A stretch of 64,000 nucleotides of DNA from UBA4615 sp044368415 (GCA_044368415.1 JBIPLJ010000017.1:7541-71540); one strand, 5' to 3'; shown: positions 25,345 to 34,393, counted from the stretch's first letter. Translations and numbers: made by a program. The notes: generated from the sequence alone by a model not told the origin.

Positions 25345-26275
25345 GGACCTGGAACACCCCGAGCGGCGCGGCCCCGAGGCGGAGCGGCTTGACCCCGGAT
25401 TGTACGTGGTGGCCACGCCGATCGGCCGGCTATCGGACCTCGGGCTTAGGGCGACCGACGTACTGCGCCGTGTCGACGTCGTCGCCGCCGAGGACACACG
25501 CACCTCGCGCGTGCTGCTCGACCACATCGGCGCCCGGCCGACGCTGGTCGCCAGCCACGAGCACAACGAGGCGCGCGCGGCGCAGTCGATCGTCGAGCGC
25601 CTGCGGACAGGCCAGCGTGTCGCGCTGATCAGCGACGCGGGAACGCCCGGCATCAGCGACCCGGGCGCGCGCGTGGTGGCCGCGGTGCACGACGCCGGCC
25701 TGCCGGTGATCCCGGTGCCGGGCCCGGCGGCGGTCACGGCGCTGCTGTCGGTGGCAGGCTTCACCGAGCCGCGCTTCCGCTTCGAGGGCTTCCTGCCCGC
25801 CCGCCCCAAGGCGCGCCGCGACCGGCTCACGCAGCTCGCGCGCAGCGACGCGGTAGTCGTGCTCTACGAGTCGCCGCACCGCATCATCGAGACCGCCGAC
25901 GACCTCGCGGCCGCGCTCGAGCCGGGACGCCGGGTCGTGGTCGGCCGCGAGCTGACCAAGCGCTTCGAGCAGCTGCACCGGTGCGCCGCAGCCGAGCTGC
26001 CGGCCTGGCTCGCCGCCGACCCCGACCACCGGCGCGGCGAGTTCGTCCTCGCATTCGACGCAGCCGCGGCCGAGGTGTCGGAGGTGCAGCTCGCCGACAC
26101 CCTGCTCGTTGCGCTCTGCGCGGAGCTGCCGGTGCGCCAGGCCGCACGCATCGCGGCGCAGGCCACCGGGCTGCGTGCGAACGACCTCTACAGGCGCGCA
26201 CTCGCGTTGCGCGCGGGGCGCGAGGAGGCGGACGACGAGCCGCCCCCCGTCAGCGGAGAACGGGGATCGGCCTGA
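25343..26275 (+). CDS. rsmI: 16S rRNA (cytidine1402-2'-O)-methyltransferase
   Basis: A 310-residue tetrapyrrole-methylase-fold enzyme. Diagnostic are LYVVATPIGRLSDLGLRA, AAEDTRTSRVLLDHIG, SHEHNE, SDAGTPGISDPG and VPGPAAVTALLSVAG. It 2'-O-methylates C1402 of 16S rRNA. The usual family tail with VLALRAGR is present. The ATG at 25343 begins 19 residues before the conserved block and shares a CATG with the lpoA start; no other ATG is available before the core. It overlaps rlpA tail to tail by 26 bases. Confidence 0.92.
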   Translation: MDLEHPERRGPEAERLDPGLYVVATPIGRLSDLGLRATDVLRRVDVVAAEDTRTSRVLLDHIGARPTLVASHEHNEARAAQSIVERLRTGQRVALISDAGTPGISDPGARVVAAVHDAGLPVIPVPGPAAVTALLSVAGFTEPRFRFEGFLPARPKARRDRLTQLARSDAVVVLYESPHRIIETADDLAAALEPGRRVVVGRELTKRFEQLHRCAAAELPAWLAADPDHRRGEFVLAFDAAAAEVSEVQLADTLLVALCAELPVRQAARIAAQATGLRANDLYRRALALRAGREEADDEPPPVSGERGSA

Positions 26276-27323
26276 AGACACTGGCCGCGCTCACCCGCTC
26301 GGCCACCACAGCGGCGTCGTCGCGACGCGCCCACGGCCCGGCCTGTACCCGCCACAGCTCGCCGTGCTGCACCAACTCGAGCGGCGCACCGAACCACGGC
26401 AGGTCGCGCTGCATCCGCATGCGGGCCGCTTCGGCGTTCTCTCGCGTGGCGAAGGCGCCGAACTGCAGCCAGGTGGCGGGCACGTCCCCGCGCACCACCA
26501 CGTCGTCGACCACCGTCTCGAGAGCCAGCCGCTCGGCGGCCGCGTCAGCGAGCATCGGCACCGCCATCGGGGTGACGCGCGCGACCGCGTCGGCGTCGAG
26601 CGTGACGACGTCGGCGCGCACGGCGGTCTGCAAGGGTCGGGCCGGTGGCCCCGTCGGCGTGAGCATCTCGACCTCGACCTCGGCGCTGCCGGCATCGGCG
26701 AAGCCGAGTTTGTAGGCCGCGGTGTAGGTGAGGTCGATCACGCGGCGGTTCAGAAACGGACCGCGGTCGTTGACCCGCACGACCACCGCGCGGCCGTTGC
26801 GCACGTTGGTCACCTTCATGTAGCTCGGGATCGGCGCGGTCGGATGTGCGGCGGTCATGCCGTACATGTCATAGCGCTCGCCGCTCGATGTCTTGCGGCC
26901 GTGGAACTTGCGGCCGTACCACGAGGCATGGCCACGCTCGCGAAGCGACGCGGCCTCGGACTTGGGCACGTAGCCCTTGCCAAAGACGGTGTACGGCCGG
27001 TTGGCGATCGGATGCAGCGGCTCGGCGCGCGGCACCGCGTCGGGGATCGCAGCCATGTCTGGCGGGTTGTCGCCGGGGCCGTCGTCCATGTAGTAGGCGC
27101 CGCCGCGCGAGACGCGCGGCGCGGGCTTCGGGCGGACCGGCTTCGAGAGCCTGGGCGCGGCAGGCGTGGGCGCCGCGGGTTGCGCGACCGACGCCGGCGG
27201 TGCCTCGACGACCGGCTCCGATTCGGGCAGATGCACCGGCGCCGCGGGCTCGAGCGGCACGCTGCTGCAGCCGGCGGCCAGCGCCATCGCGAGGAGGCCC
27301 GCGCCGCCGATCAGGCGGCGCAT
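26250..27323 (-). CDS. rlpA: Septal ring lytic transglycosylase RlpA
   Basis: A 357-residue lipoprotein: lipobox LAAGC (Cys19), a Pro-rich linker, the double-psi beta-barrel domain (GHASWYGRKFHGRKTSSGERYD, then VVRVNDRGPF and IDLTYTAA near residues 133-215) and a C-terminal SPOR domain from about residue 275. RlpA cleaves denuded glycan strands at the septum. The ATG at 27323 starts the lipoprotein signal. The BtuF-like gene ends 20 bases upstream on the same strand. Confidence 0.93.
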   Translation of the reverse strand: MRRLIGGAGLLAMALAAGCSSVPLEPAAPVHLPESEPVVEAPPASVAQPAAPTPAAPRLSKPVRPKPAPRVSRGGAYYMDDGPGDNPPDMAAIPDAVPRAEPLHPIANRPYTVFGKGYVPKSEAASLRERGHASWYGRKFHGRKTSSGERYDMYGMTAAHPTAPIPSYMKVTNVRNGRAVVVRVNDRGPFLNRRVIDLTYTAAYKLGFADAGSAEVEVEMLTPTGPPARPLQTAVRADVVTLDADAVARVTPMAVPMLADAAAERLALETVVDDVVVRGDVPATWLQFGAFATRENAEAARMRMQRDLPWFGAPLELVQHGELWRVQAGPWARRDDAAVVAERVSAASVFRPIPVLR

Positions 27324-27343
27324 CGAACTGCAGCCCTCGGGGC

Positions 27344-28114
27344 TCACGCCAGACGCTCCTCGAGCGTCGCGCGCAGTCGGCTCAGGTAATGCAGTCCTTC
27401 GATCGCCCGCGGCCCGTACCATGAGGTCATCTCGCCGTCGATCGTCAGGCAGCGGTGGCGCTCGATCCCGTGTGCGTCGGCGAAGGCCCGGGCATCGTGC
27501 TCACCGAACCGGTAGGGCTCGCTCGAGAAGAGGATCAAGTCGACCGAGGCTGGCGGGAGGGTGGCCCAGTCGACGTCCGGGTAGCGGCGCGTCGAATCCG
27601 GCACGACGACGTCGAGCCCGACCTGCGCGAGCATGTCGGCGATGAATGTGTCACGCGAGACCGTCATCCACGGCTCCTTCCAGATCAGGTACACCACCTT
27701 GAGGGCGCACCAGTGTCGCGCTCGCGCTTCGTCCCGTGCGGCCCGCCACGCCGTGCTCAGACGGGCGGCTTGCGGTCTGCGATCGAAGGCACGGCCGAAG
27801 CGCTCGAAGAGGTCGAGGGTGTCGGTCGCCCTCAGCGGATGCGTGACGATCACGTTCGGTACATGATCGGCCAGCCGCTCGACCGTGGGCCGTTCGTTCT
27901 CGTCGACGTTGACCACCAGGTGGCTCGGACGCAGCGCGAGGATCTTCTCGACGTCCACGGTCTTGGTGCCGCCGACCTTGGGCACGGCGCGCACTGCATC
28001 GCGGGGGTGTGTGCAGAAGCCCGTGCGCCCGACCACCTGCGGCCCGAGGTCCAGCGCGAACAACAGCTCGGTGAGGCTCGGAACGAGGCTGACGATGCGC
28101 GGCGGGCCGCTCAC
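27344..28114 (-). CDS. Helical-backbone metal/cobalamin receptor (BtuF-like)
   Basis: A 256-residue protein of the TroA/BtuF class: RIVSLVPSLTELLFALDLG at the start, VGRTGFCTHP, and the two-lobe organisation joined by a long helix. No signal peptide is visible with the GTG start at 28114, which overlaps the upstream SDR stop (GTGA). A longer reading to 28216 adds Arg-rich residues without signal-peptide character. A cytoplasmic or poorly exported receptor is odd; family members of this type are often annotated as cobalamin-binding without transport partners. Ligand is unproven. Confidence 0.78.
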   Translation of the reverse strand: MSGPPRIVSLVPSLTELLFALDLGPQVVGRTGFCTHPRDAVRAVPKVGGTKTVDVEKILALRPSHLVVNVDENERPTVERLADHVPNVIVTHPLRATDTLDLFERFGRAFDRRPQAARLSTAWRAARDEARARHWCALKVVYLIWKEPWMTVSRDTFIADMLAQVGLDVVVPDSTRRYPDVDWATLPPASVDLILFSSEPYRFGEHDARAFADAHGIERHRCLTIDGEMTSWYGPRAIEGLHYLSRLRATLEERLA

Positions 28115-28881
28115 GACGGTGGCGTGCGCGGTTTGTGCGGGGCGCGCGCGAAGGCCGCGTCGAAGAGCGCGTCCGGCAGCACGCGCAGCAGCCGCGCGAC
28201 CCAGCCCATCTGCCACGGGATCACGACGAAGCTGCGGCCCCTCGCGATCGCGTCGGCCGCGCGCGCGGCGAACGCGTCGGCGTCCATCAGGAAGGGCATC
28301 GGGTAGCGGTTGCGCGCCGTCATCGGTGTGCGGATGTAGCCCGGTGCGATGGTGACCACGCGCACGCCGGTCGCCCTGAGCTCGAGCCGCAGACTCTCGA
28401 GGTAGGCGATGGTCGCGGCCTTCGACGCGCAGTAGCCGCCGAGCGAGGGCATGCCGCGGATGCCGGCGACGCTCGCGATGCCCACCAGTGCGCCCGCGCC
28501 GCGCGCTCGCATCGAGTCGACGAAAGGCGCGAAGGTGTCGAAGACGCCGACGACGTTGGTGCGCAGGATGCGCTCGAACTGCGCGTCGTCACCGGACGTG
28601 CCGGTCATCGTCGGGCCGTTGATGCCGGCGTTCGCGACCACGACGTCCGGGGCTCCGAAGCGCCCAACGAAGTCGCGGCCGGCGGCCTGCAGCGCGGCGC
28701 GGTCGGTGACGTCGAGCGGATAGGGGACCGCGGTGATCCCGGGCATCCGGGCCGCGAGCGCGGCGAGCGCCTCGCCGCGGCGCGCCGCGAGGCCGATCAC
28801 CGCCCCGGGCGAGCGGCGCGCGTACTCGAGGGCAATCGCCTCGCCCAGTCCGCTGGAGGCGCCGGTGACGAAAACGCGCAT
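28111..28881 (-). CDS. Short-chain dehydrogenase/reductase
   Basis: A 256-residue classical SDR with the NAD(P) loop TGASSGLG (residues 6-13), NAG at 84-86, and the catalytic Ser137, Tyr150 and Lys154 (YCASK). Residues 205-240 form a hydrophobic C-terminal region (FVVIPWQMGWVARLLRVL) that may touch the membrane, as in several lipid-acting SDRs. The substrate is unknown. It lies between dsbA and the BtuF-like gene, a conserved betaproteobacterial neighbourhood. Confidence 0.88.
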   Translation of the reverse strand: MRVFVTGASSGLGEAIALEYARRSPGAVIGLAARRGEALAALAARMPGITAVPYPLDVTDRAALQAAGRDFVGRFGAPDVVVANAGINGPTMTGTSGDDAQFERILRTNVVGVFDTFAPFVDSMRARGAGALVGIASVAGIRGMPSLGGYCASKAATIAYLESLRLELRATGVRVVTIAPGYIRTPMTARNRYPMPFLMDADAFAARAADAIARGRSFVVIPWQMGWVARLLRVLPDALFDAAFARAPHKPRTPPS

Positions 28882-28910
28882 CGGCGTGACCGCGTCCGAG
28901 CAGCGCGGAT

Positions 28911-29549
28911 TCAGGCGCCCTTACGCACGCGCGCGACCAGCTGCTCGACGACCTTCAGCGCGGCCGCATTCGAGCCCGTCATCGACGGCGAAGTCACAAA
29001 CCGGCCGGCGACGCCGAGGGTCGGCACGCCGTCGATCTGGTAGGCCGCGGCGAGCTGCGTGGCGCGCTGCATCCGCGTGCGCACGCCGAACGACTGGTAG
29101 GTGTCGAGGAACTGCTTGCGGTCCACGCCGTTCTTCGCGAGCAGTTCGGCCATCGCCTCGGGCGTGTCGAGCTTGTTGCGGTCGACATGGATGGCGGCGA
29201 AAACCTTTTCATCGAGTGCCTGGGCGCGGTCCATCGTCTCGAGTGTGAAGTACAGCTGCTGATGCGCCTGCACCTGCCATGGCACGTGGACCTTGCGGAA
29301 CGCGATCTCGGGCGGCAGGCGCTTGAGCCAGTCCTTGATCATCGGCTCCAGCGCGTAGCAATGCGGGCAGCCATACCAGAAGAACTCGACTACCTCGACC
29401 TTGCCGGCAGGCGCGTCGGTCGAGGCCGGCGGCTTGACCGAGCGGAACTCGTGGCCCTCGCCGGTGCCCCCCTGCTGCGCGTGCGCGCCGGCCGCGAGGC
29501 CCGCAACGCCGACGGCTGCGACGAATTCACGACGTGTGATGCGCTTCAT
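28911..29549 (-). CDS. dsbA: Thiol:disulfide interchange protein DsbA
   Basis: A 212-residue periplasmic oxidoreductase. The N-terminus KRITRREFVAAVGVAGLAAG looks like a Tat-type signal with a twin arginine, followed by AHAQ cleavage. The catalytic CPHC motif is at 61-64 in FFWYGCPHC, and the cis-proline loop is GVPT near residue 175. It introduces disulfides into exported proteins. It is 12 bases downstream of the SPOR-protein gene. Confidence 0.93.
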   Translation of the reverse strand: MKRITRREFVAAVGVAGLAAGAHAQQGGTGEGHEFRSVKPPASTDAPAGKVEVVEFFWYGCPHCYALEPMIKDWLKRLPPEIAFRKVHVPWQVQAHQQLYFTLETMDRAQALDEKVFAAIHVDRNKLDTPEAMAELLAKNGVDRKQFLDTYQSFGVRTRMQRATQLAAAYQIDGVPTLGVAGRFVTSPSMTGSNAAALKVVEQLVARVRKGA

Positions 29550-29561
29550 GGTCCTGTGTCC

Positions 29562-30203
29562 TCATCGCTGACGCACGACCGAGGCCTCGATGCCGTTCTC
29601 GGCGAGGCGACTGCGTGCGCGGTTCATGTCATCGATCTGGGCATACGGCCCGACTCTCACGCGGTAGAACGTGACCCCGTTGACCTCCGCGGTCACGATC
29701 CGGGCCTCGAAGCCGATCAGCGCGAGCTTGACTTTCATGCCCTCGGCGTCCTCCTGGCCCTTGAACGCGCCGGCCTGCAGCAGGTAGGCGGACTTCTCCG
29801 TAGGGGCGTCGGCCAGCCCCGCCGCCCCTGACGCGGGCGGGGCAGTCGGCGGCGCGCTCGCGACAGGCGGCGCGCCGGGGGGCGAGGAGGCCGGTGTCGC
29901 GGGCGCGGCCGGCGCACCCAGTGTGACGGGCCCCGGGGCAGGGGTCGTGACCGCCTGAGCGTCGACGGGCGCGCCCTTGCCCTTCTGGAGCGCGCGGTTG
30001 GGATCGGGCAGCTCGCCCGCCCTGCCGGGCTCGGCCGAGGGCGCAGGTAGGCGCTTGACCTTTTCGATGAAAGGCACCGCCGACTTGGTCATGTAGAGCG
30101 CGGCGGCGACCGCGATGGCCAGTCCGACCAGCATGCCCACCAGGATGCCGAGCAGCGTGCCGCCGCCGCTACCGGACCGCCGCTTCTTGCGCTTTGTGCT
30201 CAT
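29562..30203 (-). CDS. SPOR domain-containing membrane protein (FtsN-like)
   Basis: A 213-residue bitopic protein: a basic cytoplasmic start (STKRKKRRSG), one membrane helix at about residues 14-38, a Pro/Ala-rich periplasmic linker and a C-terminal SPOR domain from about residue 135 (YLLQAGAFKGQEDAEGMKVKL). SPOR domains bind denuded peptidoglycan at the septum, so a divisome role like FtsN is likely. Location between argS and dsbA is conserved in Burkholderiales. Confidence 0.88.
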   Translation of the reverse strand: MSTKRKKRRSGSGGGTLLGILVGMLVGLAIAVAAALYMTKSAVPFIEKVKRLPAPSAEPGRAGELPDPNRALQKGKGAPVDAQAVTTPAPGPVTLGAPAAPATPASSPPGAPPVASAPPTAPPASGAAGLADAPTEKSAYLLQAGAFKGQEDAEGMKVKLALIGFEARIVTAEVNGVTFYRVRVGPYAQIDDMNRARSRLAENGIEASVVRQR

Positions 30204-30219
30204 CGGGATCGCCCGCGCC

Positions 30220-32007
30220 TCACATGCGTTCCGGGGCCGACACGCCGATCAGCGCGAGGCCGTTGCGCAGCACCTGCCGCGTCGCGAGCAGCAGCGCAAG
30301 ACGCGCCGAGCGCAGCGGCGCATCATCGACCAGGAACCGCTCGGCGTTATAGTAACCGTGAAACTCGGCGGCCAAGTCCTTCAGCCAGAAGGCCAACGCA
30401 TGCGGCGCGAGCTCGTCGGCAGCCGCCTTCACCACCTCCGGATACTCGGCCAGCCGGGCCATCAGCGCGAACTCGCGCGCGCCCGCAAGCGGCGACAGGT
30501 CGACGCCCTCGAGCGCGGCCGCGTCGGCGCCCGGCAGGGCGGCGGCCCACTGCGCCAGCACCGAGCAGATCCGCGCATGCGCATACTGCAGGTAGTAGAC
30601 CGGGTTCTCGTCGGAGCGCGACAGCGCCAGGTCGACGTCGAAGACAAATTCCGAGTCGGCCTTGCGCGAGATCAGGAAGAAGCGCACTGCATCGCGGCCG
30701 CGGCGCATCGCGTCCTCGTGGTCCAGCCCCTCGGGCGGCGAGCCGTCGGGGGCGATGCCGCCCGACCACTCGATCAGGTCGCGCAGCGTCACGTAGCTGC
30801 CGGCGCGCTTGGAGATCTTCACCTCCTCGCCGCCGCGCATCACCGTGACCATCTTGTGCAGCACGTAGTCGGGATAGCCCTGCGGGATGCCGAGCCCCAA
30901 ACCCTGCAGGCCGGCGCGTACCCGGGCGATCGTGCCGTGGTGGTCCGAGCCCTGCACGTTGATCGCACGGGCGAAGCCGCGCTGCCACTTGGCCACGTGA
31001 TAGGCGACGTCCGGGACGAAGTAGGTGAACGTGCCGTCGGACTTGCGCATCACGCGGTCCTTGTCGTCGCCGTACTCGGTCGAGCGCAGCCAGAGCGCGC
31101 CCTCGAGCTCATAGGTGCGGCCCGCGGCCGTCAGCCCCTCGACAGCCGCGGCGACACGGCCCTCGGTGTAGAGCGAGGACTCGAGGTAGTAGACGTCGAA
31201 GCGCACGCCGAATGCCTGCAGGTCGAGGTCCTGCTCGCGGCGCAGAGAGGCGACCGCGAACGCGCGGATCGCGTCGAGGTCCTCGGGGTCGCGTGCGCCG
31301 GTGACCGGCTCCACACGCAGCGCCGACACCGTCTCGCCGGCCATGTAAGCGCGCGCGATGTCGACGATGTACTCGCCGCGATAGCCGTCCTTAGGGAAAC
31401 GCTCGTCGTCGGGGGCGATGCTGCGCGCGCGCGCCTGCACCGACAGCGCGAGGTTGCCGATCTGCGCGCCCGCATCGTTGTAGTAGAACTCGCGCTGCAC
31501 CTGCCAGCCGCAGGCCTCGAGCAGCGCGGCGATCGCGTCGCCGAGCGCGCCCTGCCGGCCGTGGCCGACGTGCAGTGGCCCGGTCGGGTTGGCCGACACG
31601 AACTCGACCAGCACCTGGCGGCCCGCGCCGTCGGCGTGGCGGCCGAAGGTCTCCCGGGCCGAGAAGATTCGGCCCACCACCTCGCGCTTGGCCGATGCGG
31701 CAATGCGCAGGTTCACGAAGCCGGGGCCGGCGATCTCGGCAGATTCGACCAGCGCGCCGGCCTCGGAGGCACGGACCGCGTCGACCAACGCCTGCGCAAC
31801 CTCGCGCGGGTTGCGCCTGAGGGGCTTGGCGACCTGCAGCGCGAGGCTGCAGGCGAGGTCACCGTGGCCGGCCTGCTTGGGGCGATCGAGCACGGCGCGC
31901 ACGCGCGAGACGGCCTCGATCGCGGCGGCGTCGCCGCTCGCCTCGGCCAGCGCGCGCGCCGCGGCCTCGAAGGCCTGCGACAGCCGGAGTTTTTGTTCGA
32001 TCAGCAT
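30220..32007 (-). CDS. argS: Arginine--tRNA ligase
   Basis: A 595-residue class I synthetase. The HIGH-equivalent HVGH is at residues 146-149 (PTGPLHVGHGRQG), the KMSKS-like site is VKISKRAG near residue 416, and the ArgRS-specific N-terminal domain and anticodon-binding C-terminus (ending RNGLALIGVSAPERM) are complete. The ATG at 32007 gives the standard length; the frame extends upstream without conserved sequence. It is the first gene of the SPOR-dsbA-SDR series. Confidence 0.96.
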   Translation of the reverse strand: MLIEQKLRLSQAFEAAARALAEASGDAAAIEAVSRVRAVLDRPKQAGHGDLACSLALQVAKPLRRNPREVAQALVDAVRASEAGALVESAEIAGPGFVNLRIAASAKREVVGRIFSARETFGRHADGAGRQVLVEFVSANPTGPLHVGHGRQGALGDAIAALLEACGWQVQREFYYNDAGAQIGNLALSVQARARSIAPDDERFPKDGYRGEYIVDIARAYMAGETVSALRVEPVTGARDPEDLDAIRAFAVASLRREQDLDLQAFGVRFDVYYLESSLYTEGRVAAAVEGLTAAGRTYELEGALWLRSTEYGDDKDRVMRKSDGTFTYFVPDVAYHVAKWQRGFARAINVQGSDHHGTIARVRAGLQGLGLGIPQGYPDYVLHKMVTVMRGGEEVKISKRAGSYVTLRDLIEWSGGIAPDGSPPEGLDHEDAMRRGRDAVRFFLISRKADSEFVFDVDLALSRSDENPVYYLQYAHARICSVLAQWAAALPGADAAALEGVDLSPLAGAREFALMARLAEYPEVVKAAADELAPHALAFWLKDLAAEFHGYYNAERFLVDDAPLRSARLALLLATRQVLRNGLALIGVSAPERM

Positions 32008-32090
32008 GGCGCGGCATTCTACCGGGGGACGCCATCGACCGGCCGCCGGCCGTCGGCTACCATCGCCGCGATTCCACATCCGGTGCCGCC

Positions 32091-32729
32091 ATGCTCGAAC
32101 TCGACCACCTCGTCGTCGCCTGCCTCGATCTCGACGACGGCGAGGCGTGGCTGCGCGAACGCACCGGCGTGCCGCTGGTGCCGGGCGGCCAGCATCCGGG
32201 CTGGGGCACGCACAACCGGCTGCTGCAGCTCGGCGGCGGCGTCTACTTCGAGCTCATCGCCCCGGACGCCTCGCAGCCCGAACCGAAGGCGCCGCGGCCG
32301 TTCCTGCTCGACGACCCGGCGATGCGCGACCGGCTGAAGAAGGCGCCGGTGCTGGTGCACTGGCTGGTCCGCAGCGACGACCTAGAGCGCTCGCTCGGCA
32401 CGCTGAAGTACCTGGCCGGAACCGTCGTGCCGATGACCCGCGGCAGCCTGCGCTGGCGGATCACCGTGCCCACCGGTGGGCACCCGCCGGGTGACGGCCT
32501 GCTGCCGACGGTCATTCAATGGGACGTGCCGATGTCCGAGCACCCGACCGCCCGGCTGCCCGACGCGGGCGTGCGGCTCGCGGGCCTGGCGATCCGCGGC
32601 CCGAAGGCGATCATCGAGCGTCGCCCGCAGGTCAGCTCGCCGGTGCCGCTCGAGTGGGTGGAGACGCGCGACGAGCCGGGCCTGTCCGCGACCTTCGACA
32701 CGCCGGCGGGGCGCGTCACGATCGGTTGA
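32091..32729 (+). CDS. VOC/glyoxalase-like domain protein
   Basis: A 212-residue member of the glyoxalase-like group: LELDHLVVACLDLDDGEAWL at the start, PGGQHPGWGTHNRLLQLGGGVYFELIAP as the metal-side strand pair, and an internal second half. The His (LDH) and Glu (FELI) are the expected metal ligands of the vicinal-oxygen-chelate fold. Substrate unknown. It diverges from argS and overlaps the small DUF2061 gene tail to tail by 14 bases. Confidence 0.8.
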   Translation: MLELDHLVVACLDLDDGEAWLRERTGVPLVPGGQHPGWGTHNRLLQLGGGVYFELIAPDASQPEPKAPRPFLLDDPAMRDRLKKAPVLVHWLVRSDDLERSLGTLKYLAGTVVPMTRGSLRWRITVPTGGHPPGDGLLPTVIQWDVPMSEHPTARLPDAGVRLAGLAIRGPKAIIERRPQVSSPVPLEWVETRDEPGLSATFDTPAGRVTIG

Positions 32730-32958
32730 GGGCGAGCGGGCGCCGCACCGCGGCCCGCAGCGCGCCGAACGCCTGCGCTACGCGGGCACGCAGCGCGGCC
32801 GGGTCGCGCCACGCGCGCTCGTGGAGCACGTACGCGACGGTCTGGACGGCTGGCTCGACCAGCGCGATCGTGCCGGCCACGCGGATGCTGCCGGTCAGCG
32901 CATAGGCGACGCCGAACGCGACGCCGAGGTGCATCGCTCCATAGGTGGCGATCTTCAT
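32716..32958 (-). CDS. DUF2061 small membrane protein
   Basis: An 80-residue protein with two hydrophobic helices (GAMHLGVAFGVAYALTGS and AGTIALVEPAVQTVAYVLHERAW). The T-GSI-A-IAL-EP--QT--Y--HERAW pattern is the DUF2061 signature. The ATG at 32958 begins the conserved region and has GGAGC upstream. Function is unknown. It diverges from the nitroreductase gene. Confidence 0.75.
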   Translation of the reverse strand: MKIATYGAMHLGVAFGVAYALTGSIRVAGTIALVEPAVQTVAYVLHERAWRDPAALRARVAQAFGALRAAVRRPLALNRS

Positions 32959-33077
32959 GGCGGGCTCCTTCGTATCGTGGGGACAAGCTCGGATCGTCCC
33001 AGTCCCGCACCGCGGCGGCCAACCGCAAATATCGTTCAAACCGATCGGATACGCAGATCGGATCGTAAAGTTCCGGA

Positions 33078-33129
33078 TTGACGTTGGGAAACTGGTTTCC
33101 TACTATCCCCATACCGTTAACCAGTTTAC
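33078..33129 (+). promoter_or_regulatory. Operator-bearing promoter of the nitroreductase gene
   Basis: TTGACG (33078-33083) and TACTAT (33101-33106) stand 17 bases apart, as in a sigma-70 promoter. The spacer contains the palindrome GGAAAC-TG-GTTTCC (33087-33100), and a related site GTTAACCAGTTTAC (33116-33129), the same core on the other strand, falls at the expected transcription start. A repressor bound to both would block polymerase. The local sequence is clearly more AT-rich than its surroundings. Confidence 0.6.
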
Positions 33130-33143
33130 CATCCGAGGCCGCC

Positions 33144-34340
33144 GTGTCCGACATCCGCCCGAACCCCACCGCATCCGGCGCCGCCGAGCCCGCCCCCGCC
33201 CGCCGCGGCTTCATCCGGATCGTTGGCTCGAGCGCGGTGATCGCGGCGGCAGCGCCGCTGCTGCCGGCCTGCAGCGCGATGCCCGACGCCGCCACCGAGC
33301 CCTGGCGCATCGCCGGCCGCGGCGAGGACGCCAGGCGCCGCCTGCTGTCCTGGGCGATCCTCGCACCGAACCCGCACAACCTGCAGCCCTGGATGGTTGA
33401 GCTGCCGGCCGACGGCAGCATCATGCTGTTCGCCGACCCGACACGCACGCTGCCGATGACCGACCCGCCGTCACGGCAGCTCACCATCGGCCATGGCGCC
33501 TTCCTCGAGCTGCTGTCGATGGCCGCCGCGGCCGACGGTCTGCGCGCCGAGGTCGAACCCTTCCCGGCGGGCGAGCCCGGCCCGGATCGGCTCGACGCGC
33601 GGCCCGTCGCCCGCGTACGGCTGCTGCGCGAGGGCGCCCGGCCCGATCCGCTGTTCGCGCAGGCCGGTGCACGCACGACCTGGAAGACGCCGTTCGCCGA
33701 GCGCGCCGTCGGCCCCGAGGCACTCGCCACGCTGGTCGCGGCGGCGACGCGGCCCGGCGTCGTCGCGACCGGCACGCAGGCGCCGGCGATGGTCGCCGCG
33801 CTCAACGACATCATGGTCCGCGCCTGGGACATCGAACAGCGCACGCCGCACACCTGGAAGGAGAGCGTGGACCTCACGCGCGTGGGCGGCGCCGAGATCG
33901 CGCGGCATCGCGACGGCATCTCGCTGGGCGGGACGATGATGGAGGCGCTGCGACTCGCCGGGCAGATGACGCCCGAGCGGGCGATGGACCCGAATTCGAA
34001 CTACTTCAAGGCGGGCCTCGACCGCGTGCGGTCCTGGGTGCCCGGAACCGGCACGTGGGTGTGGCTGGTCACGCCGGCCGCGGGCCGCGCACTGCAGCTC
34101 GAAGCCGGCCGCGCATTCCTGCGGCTGCAGCTGCACGCCGCCGCGCTCGGCCTGGTCACCCAGCCGCCGAGCCAGGTGCTGCAGGAGTACCCCGAGATGC
34201 GCGCGCTGCAACGCGAGTTCGAGGCGCGCGTGGGCCAGCGCGAGGGCGAGAAGGTGCAGATGCTGGTGCGTGTCGGCCATCCGACACGCGAGACCGTACG
34301 CAGCCCGCGCCGGGCGCTGCAGGACGTGGTGCGCGCCTGA
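33144..34340 (+). CDS. Acg-type FMN-binding nitroreductase-family protein, probably Tat-exported
   Basis: A 398-residue protein of the Acg/nitroreductase superfamily: LLSWAILAPNPHNLQPW near residue 70 is the usual FMN-site strand, and a second half contains LRLQLHAAALGLVTQPPSQ. The N-terminus has a twin arginine (ARRGFIRIVG) followed by a hydrophobic stretch and LLPAC, suggesting Tat export as a lipoprotein. The GTG at 33144 has GAGG upstream and directly follows the operator promoter. The activity of such two-domain proteins is poorly known; some sequester flavin. Confidence 0.8.
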   Translation: MSDIRPNPTASGAAEPAPARRGFIRIVGSSAVIAAAAPLLPACSAMPDAATEPWRIAGRGEDARRRLLSWAILAPNPHNLQPWMVELPADGSIMLFADPTRTLPMTDPPSRQLTIGHGAFLELLSMAAAADGLRAEVEPFPAGEPGPDRLDARPVARVRLLREGARPDPLFAQAGARTTWKTPFAERAVGPEALATLVAAATRPGVVATGTQAPAMVAALNDIMVRAWDIEQRTPHTWKESVDLTRVGGAEIARHRDGISLGGTMMEALRLAGQMTPERAMDPNSNYFKAGLDRVRSWVPGTGTWVWLVTPAAGRALQLEAGRAFLRLQLHAAALGLVTQPPSQVLQEYPEMRALQREFEARVGQREGEKVQMLVRVGHPTRETVRSPRRALQDVVRA

Positions 34341-34348
34341 ACCGCGGC

Positions 34349-34365
34349 CGACGGCATGGCCGTCG
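34349..34365 (+). terminator. Hairpin after the nitroreductase gene
   Basis: A perfect 7-bp stem CGACGGC / GCCGTCG with a 3-base loop begins nine bases after the stop. There is no T-tract, so termination is only a possibility. Confidence 0.35.
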
Positions 34366-34393
34366 CCTCGCGACCGCGCCTTAGAATGCAAGC

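Noticed and set aside
30115..32337. 740-codon plus-strand frame across argS
   Set aside because: It is the mirror of argS and has no recognisable domain; argS has complete synthetase motifs on the other strand.
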